Under the pieces are notes generated by a model. That model saw nothing but the letters and a program-made list of their open reading frames with translations, made no database searches and was not told where the DNA came from. A DNA stretch of 43,203 nucleotides from JBKPNX01 sp046732855 (lineage in GTDB: Bacteria; Pseudomonadota; Alphaproteobacteria; Geminicoccales; Geminicoccaceae). The translations under genes were made by a program, and so were the position numbers. Shown in pieces: positions 23,307 through 32,219 of the stretch; position 1 is the first letter of the stretch; each line of letters begins with the position of its first letter. The stretch spans positions 1 to 43,203 of the forward strand of contig JBKPNX010000048.1 of assembly GCA_046732855.1 (NCBI GenBank). Direction: 5' to 3'.

Positions 23307-24290
23307 TCAGATGCCGTGGTATTCGCGGTACCAAGTGACGAAGCGGGGCAGGCCTTCCTCGATCGGCGTCTTGGGCTCGAAGCCGAGATCGCGCCGGCTC
23401 GCCTCGATGTCGGCGCAGGTGCGGATCACGTCGCCTGGCGGCAGGGGCGCCAGCTCGATTTCCGCCTTGCGCCCGAGCGCCTGCTCGAGCACCCGCAGGA
23501 AGTGGCGCAGCTGCACCGGGCGGTGGTTGCCGAGATTGTAGATCGCGTGCGGGGCGCCCTCGGCACCGGCGGGCGGGCGATCGAGCGCAGCGAGCACGCC
23601 GGCGACGATGTCGTCGATGTAGGTGAAGTCGCGCTCCATGTCGCCGTGGTTGTTGAGCGTGATCGGCCGCCCCTGCGCGATCGCATCGCAGAACAGATAA
23701 GCGGCCATGTCAGGCCGGCCCCAGGGACCGTACACGGTAAAAAAGCGCAGCCCGGTCTGCGGTATGCGGTACAGGTGCGCGTAGCAGTAGCTCATCAGCT
23801 CGTTCGCCCGCTTGGTCGCGGCGTACAGCGAGATCGGCTGGTCGACCCGGTCCTCGACCGCGAACGGAATCTTGGTGTTGCCGCCGTAGACCGAGCTCGA
23901 GCTGGCGTAGACCAGATGCTCGAGATTGGGCAGCTCGTGCCGGCACGCCTCCAGGATCACCATGTGCCCCTCGAGGTTGCTGCGCACGTAGTCGAACGGC
24001 GCCGTGAGGGAGTGACGCACGCCCGCCTGCGCGGCGAGGTGGATCACGCCGGTGATTTTGCTGCGATGCCGGCGCGCGAGGCCCTTCACGCCCGTGCGGC
24101 TCGCGACGTCGAGCTCGGCGAAGGTGAACCCGGCGCGGTCTGCCAGCCCGGCGAGGCGGGCGAGCTTCAGCGCCGGATCGTAGTAGTCGTTGACGTTATC
24201 GACGCCTATGACCCGCTCACCGCGGCCGAGCAGGGCGAGGCTGACGTGAGAACCGATAAACCCGGCGCAACCCGTGACCATGACAGCCAT
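23307..24290 (-). CDS. UDP-glucuronate 4-epimerase-like NAD-dependent epimerase
   Basis: Extended short-chain dehydrogenase of 327 residues that likely interconverts UDP-glucuronate and UDP-galacturonate for surface polysaccharide or glycolipid. It has the NAD-binding GCAGFIGSH near residue 7, DNVNDYYDPALK, HLAAQAGVRHS, the catalytic SSSSVYG with YAATK, and FFTVYGPWGRPDMA, all typical of UDP-glucuronate epimerases. Length is normal. The ATG at 24290 has GGGAG 11 bp upstream. It has no glycosyltransferase neighbours in the window. UDP-glucose 4-epimerase activity is a less likely alternative, given YYDPALK and GRPDMA. Confidence 0.9.
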   Translation of the reverse strand: MAVMVTGCAGFIGSHVSLALLGRGERVIGVDNVNDYYDPALKLARLAGLADRAGFTFAELDVASRTGVKGLARRHRSKITGVIHLAAQAGVRHSLTAPFDYVRSNLEGHMVILEACRHELPNLEHLVYASSSSVYGGNTKIPFAVEDRVDQPISLYAATKRANELMSYCYAHLYRIPQTGLRFFTVYGPWGRPDMAAYLFCDAIAQGRPITLNNHGDMERDFTYIDDIVAGVLAALDRPPAGAEGAPHAIYNLGNHRPVQLRHFLRVLEQALGRKAEIELAPLPPGDVIRTCADIEASRRDLGFEPKTPIEEGLPRFVTWYREYHGI

Positions 24291-24305
24291 CTGTTGAGGT
24301 TCTCC

Positions 24306-24320
24306 CGTTCGAGGCGAACG
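24306..24320 (-). promoter_or_regulatory. Inverted repeat in the epimerase leader
   Basis: CGTTCG (24306-24311), three bases, CGAACG (24315-24320) is a perfect palindrome 15 bp before the epimerase ATG, immediately upstream of its ribosome-binding site. It could be an operator or a hairpin. The rest of the 298-bp divergent gap shows no gene. Confidence 0.25.
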
Positions 24321-24588
24321 ATCTGCACCCGAATGCCGCGTCGCCCGGCTCGGCCAAATTCTTCGCGGGCTGGATGTGGTTGCCCTGCACCCGCGCGCAC
24401 AGCTGTTCGGGCTGCGCCCGGCCCCGACATAGCCGAGCGTCGCTTAGAATGACAAGGGTGTGACTCTCGGCTGGCGAGTGTACAATGCGTTCCGGGCAGG
24501 AACCTGTCACAAACGCAGGACCATACCGACGCTTCGGATAGCGGGGGGACGGGGGCAATGATGAACGTCACAGGGAAACAAAACACTT

Positions 24589-25230
24589 ATGACACACGAT
24601 GGCCGAAAACGGGCGAGAGCGCCGCTGCTCGCTCTCCGCTGCGCCCTTGCGCTGGGTGGCGCAGTACTCGCCGGCGAGGCTGGCGCCACGCCGCATGCCG
24701 GTGGTGCCACTCAGGTCAGCGATCCGGCGGAATCCCTGGTTCTGCCCAGGGCGGCGATCGCAGCCGCGCTACGGCGCACGGCGGTGGCGGACCCTGACCT
24801 GGATGGCGTCGTGACGGTCCTCGAGGCCGCCACGTACTACGAGACCCGGTTCGAGCTGCTGGACGAGAACCGGGACCGTGCGATCCACCGGCCGGAGTTC
24901 CTGCGCGCCGCGGTCGTGCGTTCGCTATATGCCCTGGACGGCTTCGCCGAGCCTCGACCGCTCGCGTTCGAATCCGTAGATGTGGACGCAGACGGCGAGC
25001 TCAGCCAGGAGGAATTCCTGCGCGCCGAGCTGTTGCGCCGGAGCCTGGCGGCGACCGCGGATGGCGACGCGCGGCGGCAGGCGATCTTCGAGCTGGTGGA
25101 CGCCGATCGCGACGGCGTGCTCAGCCAGCCGGAGTTCGCAAACGCAGGCGCGCAGGATTTCGGCTGCGCCGACGGTGACAGCGACGGCAAAGTGACAGTC
25201 TGGGAGTTCTACGCCGCGACGCGCCTCTAG
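24589..25230 (+). CDS. Secreted five-EF-hand calcium-binding protein
   Basis: A 213-residue exported protein. It begins with a basic stretch and a hydrophobic signal (about 12-33) ending AGEAGA, a likely signal peptidase site. Five EF-hand loops follow: DPDLDGVVTVLE (68-79), DENRDRAIHRPE (92-103, lacking the usual Gly), DVDADGELSQEE (131-142), DADRDGVLSQPE (171-182) and DGDSDGKVTVWE (195-206). Most keep acidic residues at positions 1, 3, 5 and 12 and so should bind calcium. A possible -10 (TACAAT) lies at 24481-24486. It converges on comEC. It may sense or buffer periplasmic calcium; no partner is evident. Confidence 0.85.
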   Translation: MTHDGRKRARAPLLALRCALALGGAVLAGEAGATPHAGGATQVSDPAESLVLPRAAIAAALRRTAVADPDLDGVVTVLEAATYYETRFELLDENRDRAIHRPEFLRAAVVRSLYALDGFAEPRPLAFESVDVDADGELSQEEFLRAELLRRSLAATADGDARRQAIFELVDADRDGVLSQPEFANAGAQDFGCADGDSDGKVTVWEFYAATRL

Positions 25231-25258
25231 TGCCGCCGCGGTCGGCAATCCCAGCCCT

Positions 25259-27436
25259 CTAGCGAACCCAGGGACGGTCGCCGCGGGCGTCGCGCACGCT
25301 CAGCATGTCGATGCCGGACGGCTCGAGCCAAAGCGCCAGGCCGCCGGCGTGGCGCAGCGCCCGCGGGCCGATCAGCGGCGTCCCGCCCGGGCAAAATTCG
25401 ATGCGCGGATAGCTGACGACCAGGTCGGCGACGCGACAGTCCTCCTCGATCGCCTCGGGCCTGCGGGCGAGCGCCACGGTGTGTCCGGCGCGGGTCAGGA
25501 CGCAGCCGATGACATCACAGGCGAAGCCGTCGACTCCGCCCTGGCCTGCGGCCGGCCAATCGGCAGGGTGGTCCTGGCCGGCGCTCTGCAACCAGTTGTC
25601 CGTGATCCAGCGATCGCGCTGCCAGGGCGAGAGGGCGAGACCGCCGTCCGCGAGGCGTACGGCCACGACCGCGCCGCGGGCGTCGATCAGGATGTCCGCC
25701 GGCTGGCCGAGCGGCATCAGCACGAGACCGAGCGCGATCCCGATCAGGCCCAGCCGCCGCCAGGAGGTGCGCCACAGGCAGAGCCACAGGCCGCCAAGCG
25801 TGGTTGCGACGAGCGCCGCGAGCGGCGGGCGAGGCACCGCAAGCGCTGCGCCCGGCAGGTCGGCGACGAACGCGGCGGCGGCGATGATCAGCTCGATCCC
25901 CTTGCCCATGAGGACGAAGCACGGACCATCGAGGCCGGTTGGGATCAGAACGATGCCGAGCATGCCCCACGGCATGATCCAGATGCCCGTGATCGGGACG
26001 GCGATCAGATTGGTCATGATGCCGTAGGTCGGGAAGCGGCTGAAATGATAGATCGAGAACGGCGTCGTCGCCGCACTCGCGACCAGCGTGGTCAGCGCGA
26101 TTCCGCCCACGTACATCAAGAGACGCCAGTCGAGCCCGCCCGCTGCAGCGGACCGGCGTGCGACCCCGGTCTCGTAGACCGCGATCAGGGCGACCACCGC
26201 GCCAAACGACATCTGGAAGGAGGCTCCCAGCAGGCTTTCCGGCTGGAGCAGCAGCACCGCCATGGCCGCCCAGGCGATCAGGCGCATCGAGAATGGATTG
26301 CGATCGGCCATGATCGCAACCAGGCCGAGCGCGGTCATGGCAAAGGCGCGGAGCGTCGGCACGGGCGCGCCGGAGAGCAGCAGGTAGCCGAAGGCGCCGA
26401 GCAGCGCGATCACGGCTGCGAGCTTCTTGGTCGGAAGCCGCAGGGCAAGCGGCGGGATGAGCGCTAGCGCGACGCGGACGACGAAGAACAGGGTGCCGGC
26501 GACCAAGGCCAGGTGGAGCCCGGAGATGGACAGGAGATGGGCGATGCCGGCGACCGCCCACTGATCCCAGATCTCATCCGGCAGGGCGCCGCGCAGACCG
26601 GTCAGGAGCGCGACCCCGATCGCGCCGGCCGTGCCGGGAACGGCAAGGGTGATCTCGTGCGCGATCGTCTGGCGCAGAGCCGCGAGACCCAGCGACCAGC
26701 CCCGGTGATCGGCGCGGGACAGCAGCTCCGGCGCGGCGAGGCCGTAGCCGACCGCGCCCAGGCTTTCGAACCATGCCTGGCGGGCGTAGTCGAACCCGCC
26801 CGGCTCTGTCGGCGGCGAAGGCGCCATGAGGAGCGCGCGCAGCCCGACGCGATCGCCCGGCTCGAACGACGGCTCCGCGCTGCGGGTGCTGACCCGGATC
26901 CTGGCCGGGGTGGCGTTCGCCTCGATCCCCTCTATGTTCAGCCCGCCAAGCAGAAGGCGCTGACCGCGAATCTTGTCTTCCACGAGCAGGACGGTAGCCT
27001 CGAGTTCGTAGGCGGCGCGCCGATCCAGCACCGGCGCCTCGACCAGGTGCGTGCGCCAAGTCGCCACCGTGAAACCGAGCAGAAGGACGACAAGACCGAG
27101 CAGGCTTGGCGCGCAGCTCTGGAATGCCTGGGGGGGCAAGCGCCACGCCAACCAGGCGAGCAGCAGCGTGGCAAGGAGCAGGCCGATCGTGCCTAGCCAG
27201 AGCGGCGGCTCCAGCGGCAGCGCGAAATAGATCGCGATGCCGGCGCCGAGCCCGACCGGCAGCCACAATAGCCAGCGCTCGCGTTCGGCCAAGAGGTTGG
27301 CGACGAGCCAGGAAAGCAGATCGGGCCCGGCGAACGATCGGCGGAAGGCAGCCCTGGTGGCGCCGAGCGCCTCGCCGAAGTGAAGCGGCGGCAACGCCTT
27401 CTTCATCAAGCTGGAAGGAAGGGGCGGATGCGCCAT
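25259..27436 (-). CDS. comEC: ComEC/Rec2 DNA-uptake channel protein
   Basis: Inner-membrane channel for uptake of single-stranded DNA during transformation, 725 residues. The N-terminal helices and soluble DUF4131 domain (about 45-225) are followed by the competence domain, with ALLTGLRGALPDEIWDQWAVAGIAHLLSISGLHLALVAG, LLLSGAPVPTLRAFAMTAL and PFSIYHFSRFPTYGIMTNL. The C-terminal domain (about 590-725) lacks the HxHxDH metal motif of nuclease-type ComEC proteins and is likely a degenerate metallo-beta-lactamase-like domain, as in many alphaproteobacteria. ATG at 27436 is preferred over the GTG at 27439 because of the AGAGG spacing. It is divergent from gltX. Confidence 0.92.
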   Translation of the reverse strand: MAHPPLPSSLMKKALPPLHFGEALGATRAAFRRSFAGPDLLSWLVANLLAERERWLLWLPVGLGAGIAIYFALPLEPPLWLGTIGLLLATLLLAWLAWRLPPQAFQSCAPSLLGLVVLLLGFTVATWRTHLVEAPVLDRRAAYELEATVLLVEDKIRGQRLLLGGLNIEGIEANATPARIRVSTRSAEPSFEPGDRVGLRALLMAPSPPTEPGGFDYARQAWFESLGAVGYGLAAPELLSRADHRGWSLGLAALRQTIAHEITLAVPGTAGAIGVALLTGLRGALPDEIWDQWAVAGIAHLLSISGLHLALVAGTLFFVVRVALALIPPLALRLPTKKLAAVIALLGAFGYLLLSGAPVPTLRAFAMTALGLVAIMADRNPFSMRLIAWAAMAVLLLQPESLLGASFQMSFGAVVALIAVYETGVARRSAAAGGLDWRLLMYVGGIALTTLVASAATTPFSIYHFSRFPTYGIMTNLIAVPITGIWIMPWGMLGIVLIPTGLDGPCFVLMGKGIELIIAAAAFVADLPGAALAVPRPPLAALVATTLGGLWLCLWRTSWRRLGLIGIALGLVLMPLGQPADILIDARGAVVAVRLADGGLALSPWQRDRWITDNWLQSAGQDHPADWPAAGQGGVDGFACDVIGCVLTRAGHTVALARRPEAIEEDCRVADLVVSYPRIEFCPGGTPLIGPRALRHAGGLALWLEPSGIDMLSVRDARGDRPWVR

Positions 27437-27494
27437 CACCGCCTCTGTGCTAGACCACCGCGCGCGATCTCATGGGACCGTCAGTATATCTACT

Positions 27495-28922
27495 ATGAGT
27501 GTAGTCACAAGGTTCGCACCTTCACCCACAGGTTTCCTGCATATCGGCGGGGCGCGTACCGCCCTGTTCAACTGGCTGTATGCCAGACACCACGGCGGCA
27601 AGTACCTGTTGCGCATCGAGGACACCGATCGCGCCCGTTCGACCGAAGCGGCGATCCAGGCGATCTTCGACGGTTTGAGCTGGCTCGGCCTGAGCGGCGA
27701 CGAGCTGCCGGTGTTCCAGTCGCAGCGGCAGGAGCGGCACGCCGAGGTGGCGCGGGAACTGCTGGCGCGCGGCGCCGCGTATCTTTGCTACTGCACGCCC
27801 GAGGAGCTCGCGGCGATGCGGGCCCAGGCGCGCGCAGAGGGACGCAGCGCGGTTTACGACGGCCGCTGGCGCGATCGCGACCCGGCCGAGGCGTCGCCCG
27901 GCGTTGCCCCGGTGATCAGGCTCAAGGCCCCGCGCAGCGGCGAAACGGTCATCGATGACCGGGTGCAGAGCGAGGTGCGCTTCGCCAACGCGCAGCTGGA
28001 CGACATGGTGCTGCTGCGCTCCGACGGCACACCGACCTACATGCTTTCGGTGGTGGTGGACGACCACGACATGGCGATCACCCATGTCATTCGCGGCGAC
28101 GATCACCTGGTGAACGCGGCGCGCCAGATGCAGCTCTATCGAGCGCTCGGCTGGGAGCCCCCGGCGTTCGCACACATTCCGCTGATCCACGGCGCCGATG
28201 GCGCCAAGCTGTCCAAGCGCCATGGCGCGCTCGCGGTCGAGGCGTACCGTGAAATGGGCTTCCTGCCGGAAGCCATGCGCAATTACCTGCTGCGTCTGGG
28301 CTGGAGTCACGGCGACGACGAGGTCATCCCGACCGCGCAGGCGGTCGAGTGGTTCGACCTCGACACGGTCGGCCGCGGCGCCGCCCGCTTCGACATGGCC
28401 CGGTTGACCAGCCTCAACGCCCACTATCTGCGCCAGATCGGTGATGCGGAGCTCGCCACGCTGATCGCGCCGCGCCTTGAGGCCGCGGGGCTGCGCGTCG
28501 ACCCGGCCGCGCGGGCGCGGCTCGAGGCGGGCATGGCCGGGCTCAAGCCGCGAGCGACGACGCTGGTTGACCTCGCCAGTCGCGCTAGATTCTATGTTGC
28601 TGCACGGCCGATCGCGTTGGATGCGGACGCCACGAAGTTGTTGGATGAGCATGCGCGGGCGCGGCTGGCTGCCCTCGCGCAAGCGTTACGGAACCTGGCC
28701 AGCTGGGACCCGGCCGCGCTCGAGGCGGCGGTACGCGCAGAGGCCGAGGCGCTCGGCGTGAAGCTCGGCAACTTGGCCCAGCCGTTGCGCGCAGCGTTGA
28801 GCGGCTCGACCGCCTCGCCCGGGATTTTCGAGGTCATGGCGGTGCTCGGCCGGGAGGAGGTGCTGGCGCGGTTGAGCGATGCCGTGGCAGGTGCCCATGC
28901 CGCAATGCAGCATCCCGATTGA
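27495..28922 (+). CDS. gltX: Glutamyl-tRNA synthetase
   Basis: Class I aminoacyl-tRNA synthetase of 475 residues charging tRNA-Glu (and possibly tRNA-Gln, by indirect aminoacylation). It has the HIGH-type motif FAPSPTGFLHIGGARTAL near residue 7, LLRIEDTDRAR, and the KMSKS-type motif AKLSKRHGA near residue 236. The ATG at 27495 gives the family's standard start (MSVVTRFAPSPTG), but no Shine-Dalgarno sequence precedes it. TATATC lies only 4 bp upstream, so a short or absent leader is possible. The citrate synthase gene follows 103 bp later. ComEC is divergent upstream, the typical alphaproteobacterial arrangement. Confidence 0.96.
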   Translation: MSVVTRFAPSPTGFLHIGGARTALFNWLYARHHGGKYLLRIEDTDRARSTEAAIQAIFDGLSWLGLSGDELPVFQSQRQERHAEVARELLARGAAYLCYCTPEELAAMRAQARAEGRSAVYDGRWRDRDPAEASPGVAPVIRLKAPRSGETVIDDRVQSEVRFANAQLDDMVLLRSDGTPTYMLSVVVDDHDMAITHVIRGDDHLVNAARQMQLYRALGWEPPAFAHIPLIHGADGAKLSKRHGALAVEAYREMGFLPEAMRNYLLRLGWSHGDDEVIPTAQAVEWFDLDTVGRGAARFDMARLTSLNAHYLRQIGDAELATLIAPRLEAAGLRVDPAARARLEAGMAGLKPRATTLVDLASRARFYVAARPIALDADATKLLDEHARARLAALAQALRNLASWDPAALEAAVRAEAEALGVKLGNLAQPLRAALSGSTASPGIFEVMAVLGREEVLARLSDAVAGAHAAMQHPD

Positions 28923-29025
28923 TCGCCGGCCAACCGGCCTTTAGAATCGTTCAGCTAGTCTCAACTCTGGCCCGTTTATCGAGCAGTTTCGGTCGTTGCA
29001 ACCGATCACGAGAGGGGTGCCCGAA

Positions 29026-30327
29026 ATGGCCGAATCGAACCCGCAAGCGGTGGTGCTGTCCGGCGGCGGCACAACGGTCGAGCTGCCCCTGCTCGAAGGG
29101 AGCCTCGGCCCCAGCGTGATCGATGTGCGCAAGCTCTACGGTGATACGGGCTGGTTCACCTATGACCCGGGCTACACCTCGACGGCGAGCTGTACCTCGA
29201 GGATCACCTACATCGACGGCGAAGAAGGCATCCTGCTGCATCGCGGCTACTCGATTGAGGACCTCGCCACCAAGAGCGACTTCCTCGAGGTCGCCTACCT
29301 GATCCTGTTCGGCGAGCTGCCGACCCGTGAGCAGAAAGCCAAGTTCGTCCATGGCGTGACCTACCACACCATGCTGCACGAGCAGATCATGTATCTGTTC
29401 CGCGGCTTCCGGCGCGACGCCCATCCGATGGCGGTGATGATTGCGGTGGTCGGCGCGCTGTCCGCGTTCTATCACGAGGACCTCGACATCAACGATCCGC
29501 ACAACCGGATGATCGCCAGCTACCGGCTGGTGGCCAAGGTGCCGACCATCGCGGCGATGGCCTACAAGTACTCGGTCGGTCAGCCGTTCATGTACCCGCG
29601 CAATGATCTGACTTACGCCGAGAATTTTCTGCACATGATGTTCGGCGTGCCGTGCGAGCCGTACAAGGTCAACCCGGTGCTCGCCCGGGCGCTGGACCGC
29701 ATCTTCGTCCTGCACGCCGATCACGAGCAGAACGCCTCGACCTCGACCGTGCGCCTCGTGGGCTCGACCGGCGCCAGCCCCTACGCCGCGATCGCCGCCG
29801 GCATCGCCTCGCTGTGGGGGCCGGCGCACGGCGGGGCCAACGAGGCGGTGGTCAGCATGCTCAAGGAGATCGGCTCGGTCGGGCGCATTCCCGAGTTCAT
29901 CGCCCGGGCCAAGGACCGCAACGATCCGTTCCGGCTGATGGGCTTCGGCCACCGGGTGTACAAGCACTACGACCCCCGCGCCGCGGTATTGCGCGAGAGC
30001 GCGCACGAGGTACTGGCGGAGCTGGGCAAGGCGGACGATCCGCTGCTGCCGATCGCCATGGAGCTGGAGAAGATCGCGCTCGAGGACGAGTATTTCGTCG
30101 AGCGTCGGCTGTTCCCCAACGTCGACTTCTACTCGGGCATCATCCTCCAGGCGATGGGGATTCCGACCTCGATGTTCACGGCAATTTTCGCGCTCGCGCG
30201 CACGGTCGGCTGGGCGGCGCAGTGGAACGAGATGGTCGAGGACCCGGAGCAGAAGATCGGGCGGCCGCGCCAGCTGTACGCCGGGCCGAGGCAGCGGCCG
30301 TTCGTGCCGATCGAGCAGCGCGGCTGA
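29026..30327 (+). CDS. gltA: Citrate synthase (type II)
   Basis: First enzyme of the TCA cycle, condensing acetyl-CoA with oxaloacetate; 433 residues, the size of the hexameric, NADH-sensitive bacterial type. Visible are FTYDPGYTSTASC, the YRGY-like HRGYSIEDLA, the catalytic His in LHADHEQNASTSTVRLVGS, GPAHGGANEAV, and the catalytic FGHRVYKHYDPRA with the Asp further on in PNVDFYSG. The ATG at 29026 has GAGAGGGG eight bp upstream. An earlier start (28996) would add ten residues without a better ribosome site. It converges with the glyoxalase gene. Confidence 0.97.
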   Translation: MAESNPQAVVLSGGGTTVELPLLEGSLGPSVIDVRKLYGDTGWFTYDPGYTSTASCTSRITYIDGEEGILLHRGYSIEDLATKSDFLEVAYLILFGELPTREQKAKFVHGVTYHTMLHEQIMYLFRGFRRDAHPMAVMIAVVGALSAFYHEDLDINDPHNRMIASYRLVAKVPTIAAMAYKYSVGQPFMYPRNDLTYAENFLHMMFGVPCEPYKVNPVLARALDRIFVLHADHEQNASTSTVRLVGSTGASPYAAIAAGIASLWGPAHGGANEAVVSMLKEIGSVGRIPEFIARAKDRNDPFRLMGFGHRVYKHYDPRAAVLRESAHEVLAELGKADDPLLPIAMELEKIALEDEYFVERRLFPNVDFYSGIILQAMGIPTSMFTAIFALARTVGWAAQWNEMVEDPEQKIGRPRQLYAGPRQRPFVPIEQRG

Positions 30328-30359
30328 AGCCGGTCGGCGGTCGGCCGGCACACGCCGAG

Positions 30360-30390
30360 GCAGCCCCGATAACGGGTCGGGCTTGGCTGC
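30360..30390. terminator. Possible bidirectional stem-loop between gltA and gloA
   Basis: Between the convergent gltA and glyoxalase gene ends, GCAGCC (30360-30365) pairs with GGCTGC (30385-30390), and an inner CCGA pairs with TCGG. There is no T-run, so intrinsic termination is uncertain, but position and symmetry suit a shared terminator. Confidence 0.3.
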
Positions 30391-30402
30391 GCCCGCGCGT
30401 AC

Positions 30403-30807
30403 CTAGGCGCGCTCGACCAGCTCGATCTTGTAGCCGTCCGGATCCTCGATGAACGCGATCGGGCGGCCGCCGTGCTTCATCGGACCCGCAGGCCGCGGGA
30501 TCTTCACGCCTTGGGCGGCCAGCTCGTCGCAGGTCTTGTAGATGTCCGGCACGGCGATCGCGATGTGGCCGTAGGCGGTGCCGATGTCGTAGTCGTGCTT
30601 GCCCCAGTTATGGGTGAGTTCGATCACCGCCTGCTCCTCCTCGTCGCCGTAGCCGACGAAGGCGAGCGTAAATTCCCCGCTCGGATAGTCGGTCTTGCGC
30701 AGCAGCTTCATGCCGAGCTTGTTGGTGTAGAAATCGAGCGCGGCGTCCAGATCCTTCACCCGCAGCATGGTGTGCAGCAGGCGGAACTTGTCAGTATCGC
30801 TGGTCAT
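30403..30807 (-). CDS. gloA: Lactoylglutathione lyase (glyoxalase I)
   Basis: Cytosolic metalloenzyme of 134 residues that isomerises the methylglyoxal-glutathione adduct to S-lactoylglutathione. The metal ligands are visible: His in LLHTMLRVKDLD, Glu in VIELTHNWG, His in YGHIAIAVPD, and Glu in GYKIELVERA. Other family blocks are NKLGMKLLRKTDYPSGEFTLAFVGYG and GRPIAFIEDPDGY. The ATG at 30807 overlaps the lpxB stop (ATGA), so it is translationally coupled to lpxB and closes the envelope operon. Its place there is likely historical rather than functional. Confidence 0.95.
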   Translation of the reverse strand: MTSDTDKFRLLHTMLRVKDLDAALDFYTNKLGMKLLRKTDYPSGEFTLAFVGYGDEEEQAVIELTHNWGKHDYDIGTAYGHIAIAVPDIYKTCDELAAQGVKIPRPAGPMKHGGRPIAFIEDPDGYKIELVERA

Positions 30808-31979
30808 GCCGTCGTCCTCGCTTTGGGTGTTTCCGCCAGCAACTCGAGGATCCGGGCCGCAGCCCGTTGGCTCGGCGGACGTTCGTCGTTGCCGCGCAGG
30901 CGGCCGACTGCCTCGGCCAGCGCGCTCTGCTGATCCCGCCGCAATGCCTCGTCTCCGATCAGCCGGACGGCGGCCGCGGCGATCCGATCCGCGCGGCAGT
31001 CTTCCTGCAAAAGCTCCGGAACGGCCGGACGGCCGAGGATCAGATTGACCATGTTGACGTGCGGCATCCGTGTCAAGCGCCGGGCGAGCAAGCCGGTCCA
31101 GGCCCCCGTCCGGTAAATCGAGATCGCGGGCAGCCCGGCAAGCGCGACCTCCAGCGAGATGTTGCCGGAAGCAGTTATCGCCAGCCAGCTTGCGGCATAG
31201 GCATCGAACCGCTCGGCGCGATCCTCCAGCACCAGCACCGGCAGTTGCCAAGAGGCGACCAGCCGCTTGACCAGCGGCGCCATGCTGGCGAGCGTCGGCA
31301 GCACCACGCGCAACTGCGAAACCTGGCGCCAGATCAGCGCCACCGCCTGCTCGAGCACCGGCAGATGCTGCCTGATCTCGCTCGCTCGACTGCCCGGCAA
31401 CAGACACAATACCGGAGCGTCTGCCGACAGCTGGTAGCGACGCCGAAAGCGCCGCCCCTCCGCCGCGGGGCTCACGTCCTCGACGAGGGGGTGACCGACG
31501 AAGCTGCACGGGACTCCGTAACGCCGGAAGAACGCCGGCTCGAACGGCAGCAGCGCCAGCAGGTGATCGACGTTGCGCGCCAGCCGCGCGGCGCGCGTCT
31601 CGCGCCATGCCCACACCTGCGGCGCCTCATACTGGACGCGCAGCAGCGGTCGACCGGCAAGGCGCCCCTGCAGGCGAAGGGCAAAGCCGGGAGAATCGAT
31701 GGTCAGCACCAAGTCGGGTCGATGACGCTCGACCTCCTGGGTGATCTGTCGCAGCCGGCGCCATGAGCGTGGCCCAGGGGGCAGCACGCGGGCGAGGTTA
31801 AGCGACGAGGGTCGCTGCAGCGGGTACGGGCTGCTCAGGCCGCGGCGCGCCATGCGCGGCCCGCCCACACCGACCAGCTCGAGATCGCCGGGGCCCTGCT
31901 CGCGAAGCGCCCGGATCAGCCGCGCGCCCATGGCGTCGCCCCATGGTTCAGCGGCCAGCAGGAAGATCCGGCCTGACAC
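30804..31979 (-). CDS. lpxB: Divergent lipid-A-disaccharide synthase-like glycosyltransferase (GT19)
   Basis: Related to LpxB, which joins UDP-2,3-diacylglucosamine to lipid X; 391 residues, normal length. The family frame is clear: GVGGPRM, TIDSPGFALRL, APQVWAWRETRA, LLPFEPAFFRRYGV, FVGHPLVED, LLPGSRASEI, and VPELLQEDC. Several usually conserved positions differ: the first motif reads AEPWGD where GEPSGD or GETSGD is usual; the MGLxEVLP segment is LNLARVLPP; YVAP is YEAP; SGTxTLE is SGNISLE; YRVNPLT is YRTGAWT; VPYV is MPHV. It may be altered in substrate or decaying. GTG at 31979 is chosen because GGGG precedes it and the sheet starts there; a GTG at 32015 is also in frame. It is coupled to gloA. 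Confidence 0.85.
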   Translation of the reverse strand: MSGRIFLLAAEPWGDAMGARLIRALREQGPGDLELVGVGGPRMARRGLSSPYPLQRPSSLNLARVLPPGPRSWRRLRQITQEVERHRPDLVLTIDSPGFALRLQGRLAGRPLLRVQYEAPQVWAWRETRAARLARNVDHLLALLPFEPAFFRRYGVPCSFVGHPLVEDVSPAAEGRRFRRRYQLSADAPVLCLLPGSRASEIRQHLPVLEQAVALIWRQVSQLRVVLPTLASMAPLVKRLVASWQLPVLVLEDRAERFDAYAASWLAITASGNISLEVALAGLPAISIYRTGAWTGLLARRLTRMPHVNMVNLILGRPAVPELLQEDCRADRIAAAAVRLIGDEALRRDQQSALAEAVGRLRGNDERPPSQRAAARILELLAETPKARTTA

Positions 31980-32219
31980 TTGACCCCGCTCCGCTCGACC
32001 GGGAGCGCGGCGCACTCGCCGTCTCCACGGAGTTCCAATGCATGATCGCCAATTCGCTTGGTCGACGGCTGATCCAGCCGCGCGCTTGGGCGCACTTATC
32101 CCAATCGTCTGCCTTGCGAAAACGGAACCGGTCGACTCGGCCCTGACTTGCCGCGCCAGCGCAAGGAAGCGAGTCGCTTGGTCCGCCCCGGAGACGCATC
32201 GCCGCTCGCCGGCGACCCG
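31980..32219 (-). other. Non-coding junction where lpxA and lpxI are expected
   Basis: About 240 bp separate fabZ from lpxB. In most alphaproteobacteria lpxA and lpxI lie here. No frame contains hexapeptide-repeat patterns (LpxA) or an LpxI-like segment, and no gene is supported. The cluster around it is otherwise packed or overlapping, so this looks like a deletion scar. Confidence 0.6.
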
